Below, in pieces: positions 1 to 7,332 of a DNA stretch of 64,000 bases. This DNA is from Rhodocyclaceae bacterium. GTDB lineage: Bacteria; Pseudomonadota; Gammaproteobacteria; Burkholderiales; Rhodocyclaceae. Position 1 is the first letter of the stretch, and every line of letters begins with the position of its first letter. The position numbers and the translations under genes were made by a program. The notes below the pieces were generated by a model. The model did no database searches. It saw nothing but the letters and a program-made list of their open reading frames with translations, and was not told where the DNA came from. The stretch is from positions 124,001-188,000 of the forward strand of contig VMSX01000029.1 of assembly GCA_013791905.1 (NCBI GenBank). The letters run 5' to 3'.

Positions 1-666
1 GAGATAGACGCGGTCTGTTTCGCCGTTGAAGGTCACCGCGCCCTTTTGCTTCTTGCGCTTGTCGCCGGCCAGCCTGTCGATGTAGGTGCAGCCGGCGAGT
101 CCGGCGATACTGGTCTGGCCGATGTCGCCGACCGTGAAATAGGTATGCAGTGCCTGGCTGAGCTGGAAGGGTGCGCTGTCGTTGTTCCGGGTGACGAGTG
201 CGACAACGAGTTCCTGCCCGACGGTGACGTTGTAGCGCACGGTCGAGGCATGCGGCCACTGCGCGAGCGCCGCGTCGTTCATCTCCGGCTTGAATTCGAG
301 GCGCACGCGACCGTCAGGCAGCTTGCGCGCATCGAATAATGACCAGGGAATGGTGCGGGCGAAACCGTGGCCGGGATAGCCTGCTTCCGTTGTGTGCGGG
401 CCGAACCATGGCCAGCAAAGCGGCACGCCACCGCGGATCGATTTGCCCGGCGCAAATTTGGCCTGGGACGAGAGCCAGATCACCGGCTTATGCCCCTGCG
501 GTTGCCAACTCGTCACATGCGCGCCCTGCAGGGCGACGGTGCACTTCGAGAAGGGCGTCGCGACCTGAACTGCAATGAAGCCAGGGGCAATTTCAGTGAA
601 GGATAGAAAGTCGGCGCTGGCCGGGTTAGCAATAAAGCGGCGCTTGAGTTCGTCGATAGTCGTCAT
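1..666 (-). CDS. D-hexose-6-phosphate mutarotase (aldose 1-epimerase family), C-terminus cut by window edge
   Basis: The frame is open from the ATG at 666 to the left edge, so about 222 residues are seen and the C-terminus is missing. Residues 77-90 hold the RGG-x-PLCWPWFG stretch that marks YeaD-like hexose-6-phosphate mutarotases. A later LHTYF segment carries the expected active-site histidine. The family interconverts alpha and beta anomers of glucose-6-phosphate in the cytoplasm. The ATG overlaps the stop of the HEAT-repeat gene as ATGA, so the two are translationally coupled. Codons near the N-terminus (NPASADF) contain a copy of the dispersed 24-bp repeat. Family assignment is firm; substrate is inferred. 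Confidence 0.85.
   Translation of the reverse strand, partial: MTTIDELKRRFIANPASADFLSFTEIAPGFIAVQVATPFSKCTVALQGAHVTSWQPQGHKPVIWLSSQAKFAPGKSIRGGVPLCWPWFGPHTTEAGYPGHGFARTIPWSLFDARKLPDGRVRLEFKPEMNDAALAQWPHASTVRYNVTVGQELVVALVTRNNDSAPFQLSQALHTYFTVGDIGQTSIAGLAGCTYIDRLAGDKRKKQKGAVTFNGETDRVYL
607..630 (+). repeat. Dispersed 24-bp repeat, diverged copy inside the mutarotase gene
   Basis: It begins AAAGTCGGCGCTGG like the consensus and diverges after about 17 bases. It lies within codons of the minus-strand mutarotase. Confidence 0.5.
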
Positions 667-1166
667 GTTGGGTGCTCCTCCTTGGTTAATTCTTCCAGGC
701 TCTCCGCCGCTATTTCCCTCACCTCGGCATCCGGATCGTCCAGTCGTGGTTCGAGAAAGCGGGTGGCTGCGGCTGTGCCGCTCAACCCCAGGAAGTAACA
801 GGCTTCGGCCCGCACGCGGGCGTCGCCGTGCATGCTCAGCATGCCGAGTGCCGGTACCAGGGCCTGCAGCGCGGTGCTGCCGGCCTGGCGTTCGAACACC
901 GCGCTGGCGCCAATGCGCACGTTGATGCTGGCATCGGGATTGGCGACGATCGGCAGCAGGTCGGCGAGCGCCGCCGGCACGCGACTGACCACCTCGATTA
1001 CCCGGGCGAGCAGGCCTTCCATGAGCCAGATATGGAACTGCTCGGCGCGGTCGCGCATGCCGAGCCGCAAGGCCTCGCGCGTGGTGTCGGTAGCGGTGGG
1101 GTATTTGAAGCGCACTATGGCCATGTCGTGCAGCAGGCAAGCCTGATTTGATGTCTCGCGAATCAT
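663..1166 (-). CDS. HEAT-repeat protein
   Basis: A 167-residue soluble protein whose C-terminal two thirds are HEAT-like helical repeats (ALVPALGMLSMHGDARVRAEA, then RLDDPDAEVREIAAESLEEL). Such repeats bind protein partners; no catalytic motif is visible. The ATG at 1166 is preferred because a weak GAG-type ribosome site precedes it and none precedes the internal ATG at 1124. The stop overlaps the mutarotase start (ATGA), so they form an operon. The partner is unknown. Similar proteins are often annotated only as HEAT repeat domain-containing. Confidence 0.75.
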   Translation of the reverse strand: MIRETSNQACLLHDMAIVRFKYPTATDTTREALRLGMRDRAEQFHIWLMEGLLARVIEVVSRVPAALADLLPIVANPDASINVRIGASAVFERQAGSTALQALVPALGMLSMHGDARVRAEACYFLGLSGTAAATRFLEPRLDDPDAEVREIAAESLEELTKEEHPT

Positions 1167-1195
1167 AGCCGCTCTTGAGGCTGGCTGGAAAAAGA

Positions 1196-1226
1196 AAAAG
1201 CCCGACGGAATTCCGTCGGGCTTTTA
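1196..1226 (-). terminator. Rho-independent terminator of the PEP-CTERM gene
   Basis: A perfect palindrome of CCCGACGGAA and its complement at 1201-1220 is flanked by A-rich sequence on the left and CTTTTA on the right. Read on the minus strand it follows the PEP-CTERM stop and ends in CTTTTTCTTTTT. The A/T flanks could let it work in both directions. Confidence 0.85.
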
Positions 1227-1256
1227 TTGCCAAAGCTTTTCGTCAGGTAATTGTAA

Positions 1257-1886
1257 TTAGTTGAACTTGCGACGGCGCAGTGCGGCGAGTCCAGCCAGTC
1301 CGAGTCCCATCAGCGCCAATGAAGCAGGTTCGGGAACCGTACCTGGGTTCGGGTTTCCAAGGCACTCGCTTCTGTCTGTCGCATTGACGCACAATTGCGA
1401 TTTTGCCAACGTGACAAGCCATCCCTCATCTGACCCATCAATCGCAATTTGAATTTGAAGGCCTGCGGCAATATCGTCAATCAGGGCAAACGTGTCAGTG
1501 TAAATGTCAAACCAGGAAAACGCCCAAATATCGTTGGCACCCTGCAGATAACCAAGGTTCACCCAAGAAGCTGAAGCGCTATCGTAGCCAGAAATCATGT
1601 CACGTTCGCCTATGGGCCAGTTGGGAGGATTACCAGCATAGTCAACATCAAAGGCACTGATCATCAAGTAGGCCGAAGTGATGCTCCCGCCGATTGCATT
1701 GTGAGTCCAAGTCCAATCCTGACCTGATCCACGGTAGTAAGGATTATCATATTTTTCAGCATCAGTCGGCACAAAATACCCAGTCGGAGCTTGAATGATG
1801 TCAATAACCGCTGCGGCCTGGCTTGCCGAAGCCAAGCCCATCGTTGCGGCAACGACGAGAATCTTGAGGTTTTTGCTTAGGTTCAT
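1257..1886 (-). CDS. PEP-CTERM sorting domain protein (exported, exosortase substrate)
   Basis: Starts at ATG 1886 with GGAAGGGG about six bases upstream; a longer reading to 1922 has no such site. The 209-residue product has a signal peptide (MNLSKNLKILVVAATMGLAS, then cleavage after SQAAA). A secreted domain of about 160 residues has no recognised fold, and two cysteines (CVNATDRSEC) may pair. The C-terminus is VPEPASLALMGLGLAGLAAL followed by RRRKFN: the PEP motif, a membrane segment and a basic tail. In this family the tail is recognised by exosortase at the inner membrane, and many members contribute to extracellular polymer or floc formation. A sigma-54-type promoter lies upstream. Specific role unknown. 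Confidence 0.93.
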   Translation of the reverse strand: MNLSKNLKILVVAATMGLASASQAAAVIDIIQAPTGYFVPTDAEKYDNPYYRGSGQDWTWTHNAIGGSITSAYLMISAFDVDYAGNPPNWPIGERDMISGYDSASASWVNLGYLQGANDIWAFSWFDIYTDTFALIDDIAAGLQIQIAIDGSDEGWLVTLAKSQLCVNATDRSECLGNPNPGTVPEPASLALMGLGLAGLAALRRRKFN

Positions 1887-1920
1887 GGCTTGCCCCTTCC
1901 CTGATAATGTGATTAAGGTC

Positions 1921-1950
1921 ACAAAGCGGAATTATGTGTCTTCGCTTTGT
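1921..1950 (-). repeat. Inverted repeat in the 5' leader of the PEP-CTERM gene
   Basis: ACAAAGCG at 1921-1928 pairs with CGCTTTGT at 1943-1950, with a 14-base loop. It lies between the predicted transcription start (about 1952) and the ribosome site, so it would be a hairpin at the very 5' end of the mRNA. It could stabilise the message or bind a regulator. Confidence 0.5.
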
Positions 1951-1962
1951 TAGCCTCAAGGG

Positions 1963-1978
1963 AGCAATAATAATGCCA
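1963..1978 (-). promoter_or_regulatory. Sigma-54 (RpoN) promoter of the PEP-CTERM gene
   Basis: On the minus strand the sequence is TGGCATTATTATTGCT. It has the GG-N10-GC spacing and the TGGCA and TTGC elements of -24/-12 promoters. It would start transcription near 1952, about 66 bases before the ATG. RpoN control with PrsK/PrsR is known for PEP-CTERM genes in some floc-forming betaproteobacteria. Confidence 0.7.
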
Positions 1979-2130
1979 TGCTATACATTCTATTGAAATA
2001 AACATTTGTAATCATGGTGTTATGATAACATGACTACGGTTGGTGACTCTTTGCATATTGAGTATATGTAAAGAAAACCGACATGGCCGCGATGGTGCTC
2101 AAGAAGAAAAAGCGCCTTGAGTCGGTGGGT

Positions 2131-4383
2131 TCAGTTTCTGTTTTTCGCTAGAGGCTCTGAATCACCCGCTACCAACTGGAAATCGATCTTGTTCTGCTCG
2201 AGGTCGACGCGCACCAGTTGCACGCTGACGCGGTCGGACAGCTGGTAGCGCTTGCCGGTGCGTTCGCCGACCATGGCATGCGCCTTTTCGTCGAAGTGGA
2301 AGTAATCGCGACCGAGATCCGAGACGTGCACCAGACCTTCGACGAACACCTTGTCGAGCGCGACGAAAATGCCGAAGGGCACCACCGACGAGATGCTGCC
2401 GGTGAAGGTCTCGCCAACGCGATCCTGCATGTACCAGCACTTGAGCCAGGCCTCGACGTCGCGCGTCGCCTCGTCGGCGCGCCGCTCGGTCGCCGAGCAG
2501 GCCAGACCGACCTGTTCCCAGTTCAGGGTGTCGTAACGCCGTCCCGCCAGCGCCGACTTTATGGCGCGGTGGATCAGCAGGTCGGGATAGCGCCGGATTG
2601 GCGAGGTGAAGTGCGTGTAGCTTTCATAGGCCAACCCGAAATGCCCGACGTTGTCCGGGCTGTAGATCGCCTGGCGCAGCGAGCGCAGCATCACCATCTG
2701 CAGCAATTGCTTGTCCGGCCGGTCCTTGATCTTGTCGATCAGCTGGGCATAGTCTTTGGCGTGGGGTTCGTCGCCGCCGCCCAAGTGCTGGCCGAAGGTG
2801 GCGAGGAAGTCGCGCAGCTTGGTCAGCCGCTCCGCCGTCGGTCCTTCGTGAACGCGGTAGAGCGCCGGATGTTCGCGTTCCTTGAGAAAGTCCGATGCGC
2901 AGACGTTGGCGGCCAGCATGCACTCTTCGATGATGCGATGGGCGTCGTTGCGCTCGTAAGGTTCGATGCTGGAAATCTTGCCCTGGTCGTCGAACACCAT
3001 GCGCGTTTCGACGGTCTCGAAGTCGATGGCGCCGCGCTGCGCCCGCGCCTTGGCGAGCACGCGGTAGAGCGCGTCGAGGTTTTCCAGATACGGTAGCAAG
3101 CCGCCGATCTTTTGCAGCGCTGCAGCGTCCTTGTCGTAAAGCGCCGCGGCGACTTCGGTGTAGGTCAGGCGCGCATGCGACCATATGACTGCCGGATAGA
3201 AGCGATATTGCTTGATCGCGCCGTTCGCGGCAATCGCCATGTCGCAAACCATGCACAGCCGTTCGACCTGCGGGTTCAGCGAACACAGCCCGTTCGAGAG
3301 CTTTTCCGGCAGCATCGGAATCACGCGGCGCGGGAAATACACCGAGTTGCCGCGCAGTTGGCCTTCCGCGTCGAGCGCACCGCCGTCGGTCACATAGTGC
3401 GAGACGTCGGCAATCGCTACCACCAGCCGATACCCCTTGCCCTGCCGCTCGCAGAACACGGCATCGTCGAAGTCCTTGGCCGTTTCGCCGTCGATGGTGA
3501 CGAGCGGCAGTTCGGTCAGGTCCTCGCGGCCCTTCCAGTCCATCTTGCGCACGGTATCGGGCAGTTTTTTCGTTTCCGCCTGGGCTTCTTTCGAGAAGTC
3601 GAAAGGCAGCTCGTGCTTGCGCAGCGCGATCTCGATTTCCATGCCGGGGTCGGCGTAGTTGCCGAGGATCTCGATGACCCGCCCGATCGGTTGCGACTGC
3701 TTCGATGGTTGTTCGATGATCTCGATCATCACCACCTGGCCGGCTTTCGCCCGCAAGGCTTTCCGATCGCCTTTTTCCGGCGGGGCGATCAGGATGTCCT
3801 GGCTGATGCGCTGGTTTTCGGCGACGACGTAATACACGCCGTGCTCCTCGAAGACGCGCCCGACAACCTGCCGGTTGGCGCGTTCGGTGACCTCGACAAT
3901 CTTGCCCTCCGGCCGCCCCTTGCGATCCATACCTGCCACGCGGGCAATTGCATGGTCGCCGTGCAGCACCTTGGCCATTTCCTTTTCGGACAGGAACAGG
4001 TCGGCACCCTTGTCCTCGCGCACGAGGAAGCCGAAGCCGTCCGGATGTCCCTGCACCCGGCCGCGCACCAGGTCGGCCTTGTCGGGAATCAGCCAGTCGT
4101 TGCGGCGGTTCTGCAGCAACTGGGCTTCGCGCGCCATCGCGCCCAGCCGCCGGCTGAACGGCTCGTGCTCGAAATCGGCAATGTCGAGCAATTGGCACAG
4201 GTGCTCGAATGAAACCGGCACGCCCTGCTCGGTCAAAACCTGCAGGATGTATTCACGGCTGGGTAGCGGATGGTCGTAATTCGCCCGCTCGCGTTCGATC
4301 ATGGGATCGGCGGCGCGAATCTTGGAGAGCTTGCGGCCTTTGGGTGATGCTTTGGTATTGTTTGACAATCGTTCGGTTTCCAT
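2131..4383 (-). CDS. rnr: Ribonuclease R (3'-5' exoribonuclease)
   Basis: A 750-residue RNase II/R family protein, near usual RNase R length. In order: an N-terminal winged-helix region (residues 40-100), cold-shock OB folds, the RNB catalytic domain with the metal-binding stretch TIDGETAKDFDDAVFCE near residue 300, and a C-terminal S1 domain (GSISSVVPFGIFVALD). It degrades structured RNA in the cytoplasm. Its first codons overlap the promoter of the divergent tRNA-Leu gene. A full copy of the dispersed 24-bp repeat encodes the KSALAGRRY part between the catalytic and S1 regions, where family members vary. The Lys-rich C-terminal tail seen in E. coli is short here. Confidence 0.96.
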   Translation of the reverse strand: METERLSNNTKASPKGRKLSKIRAADPMIERERANYDHPLPSREYILQVLTEQGVPVSFEHLCQLLDIADFEHEPFSRRLGAMAREAQLLQNRRNDWLIPDKADLVRGRVQGHPDGFGFLVREDKGADLFLSEKEMAKVLHGDHAIARVAGMDRKGRPEGKIVEVTERANRQVVGRVFEEHGVYYVVAENQRISQDILIAPPEKGDRKALRAKAGQVVMIEIIEQPSKQSQPIGRVIEILGNYADPGMEIEIALRKHELPFDFSKEAQAETKKLPDTVRKMDWKGREDLTELPLVTIDGETAKDFDDAVFCERQGKGYRLVVAIADVSHYVTDGGALDAEGQLRGNSVYFPRRVIPMLPEKLSNGLCSLNPQVERLCMVCDMAIAANGAIKQYRFYPAVIWSHARLTYTEVAAALYDKDAAALQKIGGLLPYLENLDALYRVLAKARAQRGAIDFETVETRMVFDDQGKISSIEPYERNDAHRIIEECMLAANVCASDFLKEREHPALYRVHEGPTAERLTKLRDFLATFGQHLGGGDEPHAKDYAQLIDKIKDRPDKQLLQMVMLRSLRQAIYSPDNVGHFGLAYESYTHFTSPIRRYPDLLIHRAIKSALAGRRYDTLNWEQVGLACSATERRADEATRDVEAWLKCWYMQDRVGETFTGSISSVVPFGIFVALDKVFVEGLVHVSDLGRDYFHFDEKAHAMVGERTGKRYQLSDRVSVQLVRVDLEQNKIDFQLVAGDSEPLAKNRN
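2537..2560 (-). repeat. Dispersed 24-bp repeat, consensus copy inside rnr
   Basis: It matches AAAGTCGGCGCTGG-CGGGACGGCG exactly on the minus strand. The identity with the copy after korB extends to 27 bases. It is translated as K-S-A-L-A-G-R-R. Confidence 0.85.
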
Positions 4384-4389
4384 TAAAAT
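4362..4389 (+). promoter_or_regulatory. Sigma-70 promoter of tRNA-Leu(CAG)
   Basis: TTGACA at 4362-4367, a 16-base spacer, then TAAAAT at 4384-4389. Transcription would start near 4396, 11 bases before the tRNA. The -35 box and spacer lie inside the first codons of the divergent rnr gene. Confidence 0.85.
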
Positions 4390-4406
4390 GCGCGCCTCTT
4401 ACGCCT

Positions 4407-4491
<85 letters not shown>

Positions 4492-4850
4492 CCCTTGTGA
4501 AGCAGCAATGACTCGGGTTGGTTTGTGGCATGTCCGTACCCGGTTTATAGCCATTTTGCGTACGGATGGGAAGTCGCCATGCCATGGCGGCAGATTGTAC
4601 TCCCCGTATGCCACTTGCCGTAGCGGCCTGTTGCCTCGGTCAGCGCAGACTTGCTGGCCAGCGGGCAATTCGCACTCGTAGGCCATGCTTGCACCCCAAT
4701 GAATGTTTTGTGGTGCGCGTAAGATATCCTGTCAGCAGATGGCTCGGCAAGCATGAATCGCGATTGCTGCGATCAAGGCCGGCCGACCGCCACAAAAGTC
4801 GGCGCTGGTGCGACGGCGCTCGGGTCGGCTCATCGAGAAGGAGAAATGAC
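4492..4850 (+). other. Intergenic region before the dienelactone hydrolase gene
   Basis: No convincing gene. It holds a small perfect inverted repeat (CGCCAT-GCC-ATGGCG, 4574-4588), one dispersed 24-bp repeat near its end, and the AAGGAGA ribosome site at 4838-4844. An open frame upstream of 4851 is unlike the protein family and lacks a start signal. Confidence 0.6.
4795..4818 (+). repeat. Dispersed 24-bp repeat, intergenic copy
   Basis: AAAGTCGGCGCTGG followed by TGCGACGGCG; two differences from consensus. It lies about 33 bases upstream of the dienelactone hydrolase start. Confidence 0.75.
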
Positions 4851-5516
4851 ATGGGTGAAATGATCGAATTTGCGCGTCCCGATGGCAGTGGGTGCACGGG
4901 TTATCTTGCGGCGGCCGGGACCGGCAAGCCTGCCGTCATCATCATTCAGGAATGGTGGGGCCTCAATCCACAAATCTGCGGTGTCGCCGACCGGTTTGCC
5001 GAGGCCGGGTTCACTGCGCTGGCACCCGACCTCTACCATGGGCGGGTGACCCAGGATCCCGATGAGGCCAGTCACCTGATGACTGGCCTCGACTTTCCCG
5101 GCGCAACGCATCAGGATCTGCGTGGTGCGGTATTGCACTTGCGCCAACAGGCCGGCAAGGTTGGTGTGATGGGGTTCTGCATGGGCGGAGCGCTGACCAT
5201 TGCCGCTGCCGTACATATTCCCGAAATAACCTCAGCTGTCTGTTTGTACGGCATTCCCCCGCAGGACTTTGCCGATCCGGCGAAAATCCGCATCCCGTTC
5301 ATGGGCCACTTCGCCAATCTCGATGACTGGTGCACGCCGCAGGCGGTCGATCAACTCGAACAGTCCATGCGCGCCGCCGGGCAGACGCCGGAGATTTATC
5401 GCTACGCTGCCGCACATGCCTTCTGCAACGAGCAACGGCCGGAGGTTTATGATCCGGCCTGCGCCAAGCTGGCCATGCAAAGAACACTCGATTTCTTCGG
5501 CCGCACGCTGACCTGA
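4851..5516 (+). CDS. Dienelactone hydrolase family protein
   Basis: 221 residues from ATG 4851, chosen because AAGGAGA lies seven bases upstream and the family N-terminus begins there. An alpha/beta hydrolase with nucleophile motif GFCMGG (Cys near residue 108), acidic residue in NLDDW and histidine in AAAHAF, as in carboxymethylenebutenolidase. The family opens dienelactone rings in chlorocatechol breakdown, but many chromosomal members act on other esters or lactones. EWWGLNPQ near residue 35 is also typical of the family. No catabolic genes are adjacent, so substrate is unknown. Confidence 0.9.
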   Translation: MGEMIEFARPDGSGCTGYLAAAGTGKPAVIIIQEWWGLNPQICGVADRFAEAGFTALAPDLYHGRVTQDPDEASHLMTGLDFPGATHQDLRGAVLHLRQQAGKVGVMGFCMGGALTIAAAVHIPEITSAVCLYGIPPQDFADPAKIRIPFMGHFANLDDWCTPQAVDQLEQSMRAAGQTPEIYRYAAAHAFCNEQRPEVYDPACAKLAMQRTLDFFGRTLT

Positions 5517-5556
5517 CTGAACAACCCATGCCTTGCTGTTACGACACAGGAAAATA

Positions 5557-5895
5557 ATGAGGATCCAAAATCAATCGCAAACCCCAGGCATGCTGGAAAA
5601 GGTCCTGACCGTGCTGGTCGGCACCGTGGTGCTGGTTGCCGCATTCATGTTTTCCCTGGTGATCCTCGCGGTTGCCGTGGTCGTGGGGTTGATGATCTGG
5701 GGTTATTTCTGGTGGAAAACCCGGGAAATTCGCCAAGTCATGCGCGAACAACGCGAACAACAACAATCACAACCGCGCCAACAACCATCGCCGGACGGCC
5801 ATGTGATCGAAGGCGAGGCGATTGTGGTGGATGAAGTCCACGAGCAAACTCAAGACACCAAACCGCAGCATCGATCCAACCCGCCAGAAAAATAA
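5557..5895 (+). CDS. Small membrane protein, unknown function
   Basis: 112 residues from ATG 5557, with AGGA upstream. One long hydrophobic stretch (residues 17-45, TVLVGTVVLVAAFMFSLVIL and onward) probably spans the inner membrane once or as a tight hairpin. The rest is Gln/Arg-rich and then acidic (VIEGEAIVVDEVHE), likely cytoplasmic. It sits 40 bases after the dienelactone hydrolase gene in the same direction. I do not recognise a named family. Confidence 0.7.
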   Translation: MRIQNQSQTPGMLEKVLTVLVGTVVLVAAFMFSLVILAVAVVVGLMIWGYFWWKTREIRQVMREQREQQQSQPRQQPSPDGHVIEGEAIVVDEVHEQTQDTKPQHRSNPPEK

Positions 5896-5903
5896 CAAGG
5901 CGA

Positions 5904-6080
5904 ACATGCCCCCGCGATGAGGGGGATGCTGGGACACCTCAGCAGTCGCGCCGCCGGGCCGCCCCAAGGCGCGACGGCACGCGGCGCCAGCCGCAATCTG
6001 CTCCCATGCATGAACGGGGGCACCCTGTAACAAATGAGCGCAGCGAACAACAGTCACCTCCCCCGTGAGGGGGAGGATGG
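5904..6080 (+). repeat. Intergenic hairpin element, copy A
   Basis: Three hairpins in series. GTCGCGCC/GGCGCGAC (5945-5952, 5968-5975) encloses the fixed loop GCCGGGCCGCCCCAA. GCGGC/GCCGC follows at 5981-5994. CCTCCCCC/GGGGGAGG (6057-6076) closes on GTGA. Between the last two is GAGCGCAGCGAA, also conserved in copies C and D. It lies between two convergent genes. Confidence 0.8.
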
Positions 6081-6093
6081 GAGGGGGCGGGCC

Positions 6094-7332
6094 CTACTCC
6101 CTACCGATATTGCTCGCCCACGCCAGCGCCTGGGTAAGGCAAGTGTTCACCATCATGTGGTCGGCGCCAGGTAGTTGACTGGTGAGCAGATGGCAGATTT
6201 CGCCGTCGTCCGCTTCAAGTGCTTCGGCCAGATGCAGCATGATGCCGAGCTGGCCGCTTCTATGTTCAAGTGCTTCCTGCATCTCGCCGGAGATCTGGAT
6301 GCCCTTGAGAATTTCTTCGAGTGGCACGCCCATCAGCACGGGCATCAGCGACATGATGCCGACCATGAAAGCGCGATCCTCGAACTCGCTCACGCCCGGC
6401 CGCAGCTTTCCTGCCAGCAGTTCGAGAAAACGGCCGCGGGTTGCCGCCAACTGGAGCAGCGGACTGGCAACCTGGCTGCCGCCCGCCGGATTGGTGTAGA
6501 GCAATAATTGCAGCCAGCGCTGCAACTGGCGGCGACCCAGCACTGTAATGGCCTGACGCAGACTGGTAACCTTGACCCGTACCCCGGTGGCGACCGAATT
6601 GGTCAGTCGCAGCAGATTCACCGCCAATCCCGGTTCTTGCTTGAAGATACTTTCAAGTGTTGATGTCTCGGCGTCTTCCATCACCAACCCCAGCAGGCGC
6701 ACCAGCATCAGTTGGGAGTGACCGAGCTTGCGGCCGGCAATGATGGCGGGCCTGGCGAAGTAATAACCCTGGAACAGGTTATAGCCGAGTTGGTGGCAGT
6801 GTTCTGCCTCCTCGCGACGCTCGACCTTTTCGGCCAGCAGAGTGAGTGGCCAGCGTCGCAGCGCACTGGTGACCGTGCCCAGTTTCTCCCGGCTCAGCGG
6901 TATCAGGTCTACCTTGACGACTTCGATGAGATCGAGCAGTGGCTGCCATTTGCGCTCGTCATCGACGAAATCGTCGAGCGCCAGGGTGAAGCCGCGCGCC
7001 TTGAGATCGGTGCAACGCTCGATGATTTGCGGCGTGACTTCGACGGTTTCCAGCACCTCCAGCACGATCTTGTCGGTGGGCAGGATTTCGAGCATGTCGG
7101 AAAGCAGCAGGCTCTCGTCGCAGTTGATGAAGCCCTTGTAGGGGCCGAGTGCCTGCTCGATGCCGAGTTCGGCAAAGGCATGGTTGATGACATTGGCGGT
7201 AGCGCCCAAGTTGTCATGGATGTCGGCGCAGTTGTGCTTGCTGCCGCTTCTGAACAGCAACTCATAGGCGAACAGTTGCTGGGAGCGGTCGAGGATCGGC
7301 TGGCGGCCGATGAAAATCTCTTCAGTGGCCAT
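6094..7332 (-). CDS. EAL-like/HDOD domain signalling protein
   Basis: 412 residues. The N-terminal 200 are a YuxH-type EAL-like domain (IFIGRQPILDRSQQLFAYEL at the start, LALDDFVDD later); the C-terminal 200 are an HDOD domain (SIFKQEPGLAVNLLRLTNS). In this architecture the EAL part usually lacks several metal ligands and is thought not to hydrolyse cyclic-di-GMP. Some relatives control motility or attachment. The start overlaps the end of the phosphomannomutase gene by 11 bases, so the two are probably co-transcribed. Role here is unknown. Confidence 0.9.
   Translation of the reverse strand: MATEEIFIGRQPILDRSQQLFAYELLFRSGSKHNCADIHDNLGATANVINHAFAELGIEQALGPYKGFINCDESLLLSDMLEILPTDKIVLEVLETVEVTPQIIERCTDLKARGFTLALDDFVDDERKWQPLLDLIEVVKVDLIPLSREKLGTVTSALRRWPLTLLAEKVERREEAEHCHQLGYNLFQGYYFARPAIIAGRKLGHSQLMLVRLLGLVMEDAETSTLESIFKQEPGLAVNLLRLTNSVATGVRVKVTSLRQAITVLGRRQLQRWLQLLLYTNPAGGSQVASPLLQLAATRGRFLELLAGKLRPGVSEFEDRAFMVGIMSLMPVLMGVPLEEILKGIQISGEMQEALEHRSGQLGIMLHLAEALEADDGEICHLLTSQLPGADHMMVNTCLTQALAWASNIGRE

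Noticed and set aside
2218-4212. Long open frames on the plus strand opposite rnr
   Set aside because: They are antisense shadows caused by high GC at third codon positions; no ribosome site or family motif, and rnr is certain.
4566-4850. N-terminal extension of the dienelactone hydrolase frame
   Set aside because: The extra 95 residues are Arg/Cys-rich and unlike the family, and a strong ribosome site marks ATG 4851.
5904-6080. Element A considered as an ordinary terminator
   Set aside because: No T-tract follows its hairpins, and the same layout recurs in a divergent region, so simple termination does not explain it.
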